Source: Sinomonas atrocyanea (GTDB taxonomy: Bacteria; Actinomycetota; Actinomycetes; Actinomycetales; Micrococcaceae). From it: a DNA stretch of 64,000 nt. Shown here one piece after another: positions 57,580-64,000 of this stretch. The stretch covers positions 3,658,001-3,722,000 of the forward strand of contig NZ_CP014518.1 of assembly GCF_001577305.1 (NCBI RefSeq), read 5' to 3'. A model generated the notes under the pieces. That model searched no databases and was not told the DNA's origin. It was given only the letters and a program-made list of their open reading frames with translations. How positions within the stretch are numbered: position 1 is the first letter of the stretch; each line of letters begins with the position of its first letter. Position numbers and translations under genes: made by a program.

Positions 57580-60099
57580 TCAGGCGCGGATCTTCGCCAT
57601 CTCCGGGTCGACGAGCGGCTCGGCCTGGACGGTGGCGGGGATCCTGGTGCCGAAGTAGTCGATCTCGACCGAGTCGCCGACCGCGACCTCGCCGGGCAGC
57701 CAGGCGTAGGCCACGGGCTTGCGGACGGTGTGGCCGAAGGCCGCGCTCGTCACGTAGCCCACGGGGGCGCCGTCGATGAAGACCGGCTCCTTGCCCAGGA
57801 CGAGGGAAGTGCCGTCGTCGACCGTGAGGCAGCGCAGGCGGCGCGCGGGGGCCGCCCCGGAGGCGGCCTCGAAGGCGGCCTTGCCCACGAAGTCGCCCTT
57901 GGCGGGGCGCACGGCGAACTCGAGCCCGGCCTGGACCGGGTCATGCTCGGTGGTCATGTCCGAGCCCCACGAGCGGTAGCCCTTCTCCAGGCGCAGGCTG
58001 TTGAAGGCGCTGCGCCCGGCGGCGATGACGCCGAACGGCTGGCCCGCGCCCCAGAGTGCGTCCCAGAGCCGCTGGCCGTACTCGGCCGAGGTGTAGATCT
58101 CCCAGCCGAGCTCGCCCACGTAGGACAGTCGCATCACGCGGACCGGGATGCCCGCGATGGTGGTGGAGACGGCGCGGAAGTACTTCAGGCCCTCGTTGGT
58201 CAGGTCCGCGGGGGTGAGCGGCTGGACGAGGTCCCGGGCGCGCGGGCCCCACACGCCGACGCAGCAGGTGCCGCCGGTGGTGTCCCGGACCTGGACCCAC
58301 TCGGCCGGGGAGGCGGCGGTCTGGTCCGCGGCCTCGCGGGTGAGGTAGTCGAGGTCCTGGCCGCCGTTCGCGCCGACCTGGAAGAGGTCCTCGCTGATGC
58401 GGGCCACGGTCAGGTCGCTGCGGATGCCGCCGGCCTCGGTGAGCATGAGGGTGTAGGTCACCGAGCCGATGCTCTTGTCGATCTGCCCCGTCGTGAGGCG
58501 CTGCAGGAGGCGCAGGGCGCCGGGGCCGGAGACCTCGAGGCGCTTGAGCGCGGTCATGTCGTACATGGCCACGTTCGTGCGGGTCGCGTGGGCCTCGGCA
58601 GCGGCGATGGGCGAGTCGAACTGGGCCGACCAGTCGTCGCGGGCCGGGGCCTGCCACTCGGCCGGGAGGGTGTCGAGGAGGCTGCGGTTGGCCTCGTACC
58701 ACTGCGGGCGCTCCCAGCCGGCGGCCTCGAGGAAGAAGCCGCCGAGTTCGCGCTGGCGGGCGCGGAACGGCGAGACGCGCAGCCCGCGCGGGGACTGGCG
58801 GGGCTCGAGCGGGTGCTTGATGTCGTAGACCTCGACGAAGCTCTGCTTCGAGGTCTCCAGTACATACTCGTCCGTCAGCTGGATCTCCTCGAACCGGGCC
58901 ACGTCCAGCTCGTGCAGGTCGGTGGCCGACTGTCCGTCGACGAGGAGCTCGGCGACCGCCTTGGCGACGCCGGCGGAGTGGGTGACCCACACGGCCTCGG
59001 CGATGAAGAAGCCCCGCACCTCGGGGGACTCGCCCACGAGGGAGCCGCCGTCCGGGGTGAAGGAGAAGATCCCGTTGAAGGCGTCGGCGATGCCGACCCC
59101 CTCGAGGCCCGGCAGGAGCTGCTTGGTGGCCTTGAAGGCCCGCTCGAAGTCCTCGGGGGTGAAGTCGAGCCGCGAGGGCATCGAGTGCTCGCCCATCTGG
59201 CTCCCGTCCACGGCGGGGAGCTCGTCGTAGCCCACCGCGATGGGGCGGTGGTCGTAGGAGCCGATGCCGAGGGACTCCCCGTGCTGGCGGAAGTACAGGC
59301 CCGCGTCCTGGTGGCGCAGGATCGGCAGCATCGCGCTGTTGCCGGTGCCGAGGACATGGCTGCCGCCGAGGGCGACGCCGTCGGCCTGCTCGGCGAGCTC
59401 GCGCACCGGGGTGGTCCTGACGTACTGGTGCGCCATCGGCACGAGCGGCACGCGCATGCCCACGAGCTCGCCGAGCGCGGGGCCCCAGAACCCGGCGGCG
59501 GAGATGACGATGTCCGCCGGCACCACGTCCTCGCCCGTCCGGACGCCGGTGACCCGGCCGCCCGCGCGCTCGATGCCCGTGACCTGCACGCCGCCGACGA
59601 ACGTGGCGCCGCGCTCCTGGGCCCGCTCGCGCAGGAGCTCGACGGCGAGCACGGACGAGGCGAGCCCGTCGCCGGGCAGGTGGAGGCCGCCCAGGACGAT
59701 GTCCTCGTCGATGAGCGGGTGGAGGGCCTTGGCCTCGGCCGGGTCCACGAGCCGTGCCTCGACCCCCCACGCGGTGGCCCACCCGTGCCGGCGCTTGAGC
59801 TCGGCGAGCCGCCGCTCGCTCGTGGCGATCTCGAGGCCGCCCACCTGGTTGAACGCCGCGAAGCCCGGGCGCTTCAGGGCTGCGAGCTTGCGCCCGGTGT
59901 AGGCGGCGAACTCGGTCATGGTCTTGGAGGAGTTGGTCTGGAAGACCAGGCCCGGCGCGTGCGAGGTCGAGCCGCCCGTCAGCGGGATCGGGCCCTTGTC
60001 GAGCACGGTGATGTCCGTCCAGCCGCGGGCGGTGAGCTCGTCGGCGAGGTTGGCGCCGACGATCCCGGCTCCGATGATGACAACGCGTGGTGAAGGCAT
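57580..60099 (-). CDS. dimethylglycine oxidase / dehydrogenase
   Basis: The 839 residues match the Arthrobacter dimethylglycine oxidase architecture. The FAD domain starts at VVIIGAGIVGANLADELTARG. STSHAPGLVFQT contains the His (about 48) that carries the covalent flavin. A C-terminal aminomethyltransferase-like folate domain (about 430-839) includes RLSYVGELGWEIYT. It oxidises N,N-dimethylglycine or sarcosine and passes the one-carbon unit to tetrahydrofolate as 5,10-methylene-THF. AAGGGAGC precedes ATG 60099. The purU gene lies 36 bases upstream. Confidence 0.92.
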   Translation of the reverse strand: MPSPRVVIIGAGIVGANLADELTARGWTDITVLDKGPIPLTGGSTSHAPGLVFQTNSSKTMTEFAAYTGRKLAALKRPGFAAFNQVGGLEIATSERRLAELKRRHGWATAWGVEARLVDPAEAKALHPLIDEDIVLGGLHLPGDGLASSVLAVELLRERAQERGATFVGGVQVTGIERAGGRVTGVRTGEDVVPADIVISAAGFWGPALGELVGMRVPLVPMAHQYVRTTPVRELAEQADGVALGGSHVLGTGNSAMLPILRHQDAGLYFRQHGESLGIGSYDHRPIAVGYDELPAVDGSQMGEHSMPSRLDFTPEDFERAFKATKQLLPGLEGVGIADAFNGIFSFTPDGGSLVGESPEVRGFFIAEAVWVTHSAGVAKAVAELLVDGQSATDLHELDVARFEEIQLTDEYVLETSKQSFVEVYDIKHPLEPRQSPRGLRVSPFRARQRELGGFFLEAAGWERPQWYEANRSLLDTLPAEWQAPARDDWSAQFDSPIAAAEAHATRTNVAMYDMTALKRLEVSGPGALRLLQRLTTGQIDKSIGSVTYTLMLTEAGGIRSDLTVARISEDLFQVGANGGQDLDYLTREAADQTAASPAEWVQVRDTTGGTCCVGVWGPRARDLVQPLTPADLTNEGLKYFRAVSTTIAGIPVRVMRLSYVGELGWEIYTSAEYGQRLWDALWGAGQPFGVIAAGRSAFNSLRLEKGYRSWGSDMTTEHDPVQAGLEFAVRPAKGDFVGKAAFEAASGAAPARRLRCLTVDDGTSLVLGKEPVFIDGAPVGYVTSAAFGHTVRKPVAYAWLPGEVAVGDSVEIDYFGTRIPATVQAEPLVDPEMAKIRA

Positions 60100-60134
60100 G
60101 AGGGGCTCCCTTGGAGGTCGTGGAAAGTCGGGGG

Positions 60135-61046
60135 TCAGGGGAAGACGATGGTGCGGTGGCCGCTGAGGAGGACGCGGTTCTCGGCGTGCCAGCGCACGGC
60201 CCGGGCCAGGGCCAGCGTCTCGGCGTCGCGGCCCACCGTCGCGAGTTCCTGCGGGGACAGGCGGTGGTCCACGCGGATCACCTCCTGCTCGATGATCGGG
60301 CCCTCGTCCAGATCCGCGGTGACGTAATGGGCGGTCGCGCCGATGTGCTTGACGCCGCGGGCGTGGGCCTGGTGGTAGGGCTTGGCGCCCTTGAAGCCCG
60401 GCAGGAACGAGTGGTGGATGTTGATGGCTCGTCCCGCGAGCTGCCGGCACAGTCCGTCCGAGAGGACCTGCATATAGCGGGCCAGGACCACGAGGTCCGC
60501 CTCGTACTCCGCCACGACCTCGAGCAGCTCGGCCTCCGCCTGCGGCTTCGTCTCCGCCGTGACCGGGATGTGGATGAACGGCAGCCCTGCCGACTCGGCC
60601 ATCGGGCGCAGGTCCGGGTGGTTGGAGACGACCGCCACGAGCTCGGCAGCGAGGCTGCCGGCCTTCCAGCGGTAGATCAGGTCGTGCAGGCAGTGGTCCA
60701 GCTTCGAGACCATGACGAGCACCCGCGGCGGGGCCGCCGGGTGGAACGCGAAGTCCATGCCGAACTGCTCGGCGATGTCGGCGAACTCCCCCGCGAGGGA
60801 CTCGGCCTCGACCGGAGCCGCCGAGCCGAAGGCCGTGCGCAGGTAGAGGGTCCCTTCCTCGCGGTCGTCAAACTGCTGGTGCTCCGTGATGTCGAAGCCC
60901 CGCTCGACCAGGAACCGCGAGACCGCATGGACGATCCCGCTGCGCTGCGGACATGAGAGCGTGAGGACCGCGGCGGGGCCGCCGCCGGCCGGGGTGCGCG
61001 CACCTGCGCCGGACTCGCTCGGACGGAGGAGGGCTTCTGCAGTCAT
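60135..61046 (-). CDS. purU: formyltetrahydrofolate deformylase
   Basis: The 303-residue protein has an N-terminal ACT domain (VLTLSCPQRSGIVHAVSRFLVERGFDI) and a formyltransferase-like catalytic domain. NIHHSFLPGFKGAKPYHQAHARGVKHIGATAHYVTADLDEGPII carries the Asn-His-Asp active-site set. It hydrolyses 10-formyl-THF to formate and THF, recycling folate loaded by the dimethylglycine oxidase. ATG 61046 follows GGAAGGAA. It is the first gene after the promoter at 61137-61166. Confidence 0.93.
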   Translation of the reverse strand: MTAEALLRPSESGAGARTPAGGGPAAVLTLSCPQRSGIVHAVSRFLVERGFDITEHQQFDDREEGTLYLRTAFGSAAPVEAESLAGEFADIAEQFGMDFAFHPAAPPRVLVMVSKLDHCLHDLIYRWKAGSLAAELVAVVSNHPDLRPMAESAGLPFIHIPVTAETKPQAEAELLEVVAEYEADLVVLARYMQVLSDGLCRQLAGRAINIHHSFLPGFKGAKPYHQAHARGVKHIGATAHYVTADLDEGPIIEQEVIRVDHRLSPQELATVGRDAETLALARAVRWHAENRVLLSGHRTIVFP

Positions 61047-61124
61047 GGGTTTCCTTCCGGGGGTCCGGGCGGTCGTGGGGGTCTGCCGAGGTGGCGGCGG
61101 GGATGCAACCCCCTGCTCATACAA

Positions 61125-61166
61125 CTGATATATAACAAACTAGTGGGGCCGCTCACACGAGGTCAA
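61125..61166 (-). promoter_or_regulatory. promoter and candidate GntR operator for the purU operon
   Basis: On the minus strand TTGACC (61166-61161) and TAGTTT (61142-61137) are spaced by 18 bases. CTGATATAT (plus strand 61125-61133) sits right after the -10 box, where regulator binding would block initiation. The 61047-61194 spacer holds no gene. Confidence 0.65.
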
Positions 61167-61194
61167 GAGGTTTTCGCCCTGTCCGGAGCAAGAC

Positions 61195-63492
61195 CTACTG
61201 GCGCCGCTCGAAGCGGACGGTGAGGGCCTTGTAGCCGGGAGTGTTGGACTCGCGGGCCACGAGGTCCTTGTGGACGAGGACGTTGGCCTCGGGGTAGTAG
61301 GCGGCCGCGCAGCCCCTGGCGGTCGGATACCCGACGAGGCGGAAGGCCTCGGCGCGGCGCTCGTCGCCGTTGAACACCGAGATGACGTCGACGAGCTCGC
61401 GGTCGGCGAAGCCGAGGGCCGCGAGGTCCTCAGGGTTCGCGAGCACCACCTTGCGGGCCTTGGAGATGCCGCGGTAGCGGTCGTCGAGGCCGTAGATCGT
61501 GGTGTTGTACTGGTCGTGGGAGCGCAGGGTCTGGAGGATCAGGTGGCCGGCCGGGGGCGTGAGGTACTCCAGCGGGGACACGGTGAAGCGGGCCTTCCCG
61601 ATGTCGGTCGCGAAGGTGCGGGTGTCCCGGGGCGGGGAGGGCAGCACGAAGCCGTCCCTCGTGCGCACGCGCCGGTTGTAGTCCTCGAACCCGGGGATGA
61701 CGCGGGCGATGTGGTCGCGGATCAGGTCGTAGTCCTCGGCCATCGCGCGCCAGTCGACCGGGTGGTCCTCCCCGAGGGCCGCCTCCGCCATCCGGGCGAC
61801 GATCACGGGCTCGGCGAGGAGGTGCTCGGAGACGGGCCGCAGCCGGCCCTGGCTGCGGTGCACGACCGACATGGAGTCCTCGATGGTGACGAACTGCCGC
61901 CCGCCCGCGTGCTTGTCGTCCACGTCCGTCCGTCCCAGCGTGGGCAGGATGAGGGAGGTGCGCCCGTGGGCGACGTGCGAGAGATTCGGCTTCGTGGACA
62001 CATGGACGGTCAGCCCCGTGCGCTTCAGCCCGGCCCTCGTGTGCTCGGTGTCCGAGGCCGCGGAGAGGAAGTTCCCGCCCATCGAGACGAACACGTCCAC
62101 CTCCCCGGCCTCCAGGGCGTGCTGGGTCTCCACGGACTCGTAGCCGTGCTCCCGGGGGAACGGGATGCCGAACTCGGCCTCGAGGGCGGCGATGAAGGCC
62201 TCGGTGGGCTTCTCCCAGATCCCCATGGTCCGGTCGCCCTGGACGTTGGAGTGCCCGCGCACCGGGCAGGCGCCGGCACCCGGCCTGCCGAAGTTCCCCT
62301 GGACCAGGAGCAGGTTGACGATCTCCTTGAGCGTGTCCACCGAGTGCCGCTGCTGCGTCAGCCCCAGGGCCCAGCACACGATCGTGGCCTTGGAGGCGAC
62401 CATCATCTCCGCGACCGTCTCCATCTGGGCGCGGGAGAGCCCCGTGGCGCGCTCCGTCTCGGCCCAGTCCAGGGCGCGGCGCGCCTCGCGGTACTCCGCG
62501 AACCCGGCCGTCTGCGCCTCGACGAAGTGACGGTCGACGACGGAGCCCGGCTCGCGCTCCTCCCTCGCCAGCAGCAGGTGGCCCAGAGCCTGGAAGAGGG
62601 CCAGGTCGCCGCCGACCTTGATCTGGAGGAACTCGTCCGCGACCTTCTCGCCCCCGCCCGCGATGCCCCCGAGCGCCTGCGGGTCCTTGAAGGCCATGAG
62701 GCCTGCCTCGGGCAGGGGGTTGACCGCGACGACCTTGCCGCCGTTCTTCCGGCATTCCACCAGGGCCGAGAGCATCCGCGGGTGGTTCGTCCCCGGGTTC
62801 TGGCCCACCACGAGCACCAGCTCCGAGCGATGGATGTCCTCCAGGGAGACCGTGCCCTTCCCCACCCCGATCGTGGGATTCAGGGCGAACCCCGAGGACT
62901 CGTGGCACATGTTCGAGCAGTCGGGCAGGTTGTTCGTCCCCAGGGACCTGGCGAAGAGCTGGTACAGGAACGCGGTCTCGTTCGCCGTGCGCCCCGAGGT
63001 GTAGAACACACAGCGCTCCGGCGTCGTCGCGCGCAGGTGCTCTCCGATCAGCTCGAACGCCTCGCCCCAGGAGATCGGCGAGTAGTGCGTCTCCCCGGGC
63101 CGGACCACCACGGGCTCGGTGATCCGGCCCCGGGACCCGAGCCAGAACTCGCTCCTGCCTTCGAGCTCGGCGATGGGGTGCGCGGCCCAGAACTCCGGCG
63201 TGACCGTCCGCACGGTGGACTCCTCGGCGATGGCCTTCGCGCCGTTCTCGCAGAACTCCGCCGGCTTCCGCTTCCCGGTGATCGATTCCGGCCACGCGCA
63301 CCCCGGGCAGTCGAACCCGTCCCGCTGGTTGATCCGCAGCATCCCCCGCACCGTCCGTGCGACCCCGGCCTGCGCCATGCCCCGCTCGAGCGCCACGGCG
63401 ACCGCCTTCACTCCCGCCGCGGCCGTCTTCGGCGCATGCACCTCGAGGGCGCCCTCGTCGATGTCGTGCGGGTCAGGAGTGGTGGTGAACAA
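61195..63492 (-). CDS. FdhF/YdeP-type molybdopterin oxidoreductase (formate dehydrogenase-like)
   Basis: The 765-residue protein is a bis-MGD molybdoenzyme of the FdhF/YdeP group. It has FDCPGCAWPE near the N terminus, CVFYTSGRTANETAFLYQLF and DCSNMCHESSGFAL (the region near the metal). VVGQNPGTNHPRML and a C-terminal molydopterin-binding part (LILQTLRSHDQYNTTIYG) follow. The usual four-Cys iron-sulfur motif is incomplete, as in this group. Beside purU, oxidation of formate to CO2 is a sensible role. TTG 63492 is the apparent start. A homologue of E. coli YdeP (acid resistance) is the alternative view. Confidence 0.85.
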   Translation of the reverse strand: MFTTTPDPHDIDEGALEVHAPKTAAAGVKAVAVALERGMAQAGVARTVRGMLRINQRDGFDCPGCAWPESITGKRKPAEFCENGAKAIAEESTVRTVTPEFWAAHPIAELEGRSEFWLGSRGRITEPVVVRPGETHYSPISWGEAFELIGEHLRATTPERCVFYTSGRTANETAFLYQLFARSLGTNNLPDCSNMCHESSGFALNPTIGVGKGTVSLEDIHRSELVLVVGQNPGTNHPRMLSALVECRKNGGKVVAVNPLPEAGLMAFKDPQALGGIAGGGEKVADEFLQIKVGGDLALFQALGHLLLAREEREPGSVVDRHFVEAQTAGFAEYREARRALDWAETERATGLSRAQMETVAEMMVASKATIVCWALGLTQQRHSVDTLKEIVNLLLVQGNFGRPGAGACPVRGHSNVQGDRTMGIWEKPTEAFIAALEAEFGIPFPREHGYESVETQHALEAGEVDVFVSMGGNFLSAASDTEHTRAGLKRTGLTVHVSTKPNLSHVAHGRTSLILPTLGRTDVDDKHAGGRQFVTIEDSMSVVHRSQGRLRPVSEHLLAEPVIVARMAEAALGEDHPVDWRAMAEDYDLIRDHIARVIPGFEDYNRRVRTRDGFVLPSPPRDTRTFATDIGKARFTVSPLEYLTPPAGHLILQTLRSHDQYNTTIYGLDDRYRGISKARKVVLANPEDLAALGFADRELVDVISVFNGDERRAEAFRLVGYPTARGCAAAYYPEANVLVHKDLVARESNTPGYKALTVRFERRQ

Positions 63493-63557
63493 GGAGAGGG
63501 CCTTTCGGAGATGGCGGTCGTGCCGTCGGTGACGGCGCTGAGCGGGGCTGGGCCGCC

Positions 63558-64000
63558 TCAGATGATGGCGGCCCTGAGCTCGCGTGCTGCCTTGGCGGGG
63601 TCCGCTGCGCCGTAGATCGAGCCGCCGGCCACCGCCACGTCGGCGCCCGCGCGCTGGACCGAGGCGATGGTTGCCGCGTTGACCCCGCCGGCCACCGAGA
63701 ACGGCACGCGGGCCCTCTCCCCGGCGGTCAGGAGCACACTGAGGTCGTAGCCGGGCTTGGCCTGCTCATCGAGGCCCGCGTGGAACTCGACATACTTGGC
63801 CCCGAGCTGGCGCGCCTCCTGGGCGCGGGTGACCTTGTCCTGGACGCCGATGAGGTCCACGACCACGCCCTTGTTGTGGGCGCGGGCCGCCTTGACGGCA
63901 CCGGCGATCGTCGAGTCGTCCGCGCTGCCGAGCACGGACACAAGGTCCGCCCCGGCCTTGAAGGCCAGCTCGGCCTCGAGCTCGCCGGCATCCATCGTCT
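63558..64000 (-). CDS. 3-hexulose-6-phosphate synthase (5' end outside window)
   Basis: The C-terminal part of a barrel enzyme reads TMDAGELEAELAFKAGADLVSVLGSA, VVVDLIG, KYVEFHAGLDEQA and VAGGVNAATI. This is the orotidine-decarboxylase-like fold of 3-hexulose-6-phosphate synthase. The family condenses formaldehyde with ribulose 5-phosphate to fix or detoxify it. The catalytic Lys/Asp start is cut off by the window edge. It is transcribed toward the FdhF-like gene, 65 bases away, so formaldehyde released by demethylation would be handled in the same unit. Confidence 0.85.
   Translation of the reverse strand, partial: TMDAGELEAELAFKAGADLVSVLGSADDSTIAGAVKAARAHNKGVVVDLIGVQDKVTRAQEARQLGAKYVEFHAGLDEQAKPGYDLSVLLTAGERARVPFSVAGGVNAATIASVQRAGADVAVAGGSIYGAADPAKAARELRAAII

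Overview
The window is about 64 kb of very GC-rich chromosomal DNA from an actinobacterium. Gene density, start-codon use (many GTG and some TTG starts), overlapping ATGA/GTGA junctions, a SAM-IV-type riboswitch and the gene content (dimethylglycine oxidase, DUF1737 protein, LGFP-repeat protein) point to the Micrococcaceae, near Arthrobacter or Sinomonas. This assignment is an inference from gene content. I found no rRNA, tRNA, CRISPR array, transposase or integrase.

Layout. 1-6978: small conserved genes, a MetE-like methyltransferase, a double-hotdog thioesterase, an ArsR/SRPBCC pair, a secreted LGFP-repeat protein and a type II NADH dehydrogenase. 7176-11313: PucR regulator, glutaminase and amino-acid permease. 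11430-14513: SAM-IV riboswitch, DUF1737 protein, rhodanese and frameshifted metZ, then a frameshifted SRPBCC gene and ArfB. 14525-24380: a three-unit regulon for a sugar acid or polyol. It has two ACS-type MFS transporters, an erythrulose-kinase-like DhaKL protein, RpiB-like and TIM-like isomerases, a GntR regulator, an unlisted 37-residue membrane protein, an SDR, a 3HCDH-type dehydrogenase and a TIM-barrel protein. Three identical TCCTATAGGA palindromes tie the units together. 24618-35963: a YbdK-type ligase, a TRIC-like channel, an aldo-keto reductase, an SsuA/TauA-type ABC transporter facing a CitA/CitB-type two-component system, a CynX-like exporter and small genes. 36067-42112: a HAD-GH65 fusion phosphorylase, then an IclR regulator with a phenol-hydroxylase-type monooxygenase. 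42367-46301: an APH-like kinase, a His-rich protein, a third ACS transporter and a frameshifted unknown gene. 46568-49563: a globin-reductase, a DivIVA-domain protein and a flavohaemoglobin in one run. 49660-52818: a lower-GC PLD-helicase-DUF3427 gene. 52881-57491: small genes, a succinic-semialdehyde dehydrogenase and a GntR regulator. 57580-64000: one-carbon disposal (dimethylglycine oxidase, PurU, FdhF-like oxidoreductase, hexulose-6-phosphate synthase).

The non-coding sequence is unusually structured. Two intergenic spacers carry arrays of 22-bp units, several in one orientation followed by several in the other; I know of no named family like this. Two other spacers carry long hairpins whose arms differ but co-vary. 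Most convergent gene pairs end in GC hairpins that share a GCACGACG(G/T)CGG lead-in.

Four reading frames look broken or extended by loss of one base in a C or G run (13247-13250, 13814-13818, 15875-15879, 45531-45536). That pattern suggests homopolymer sequencing error as much as gene decay.
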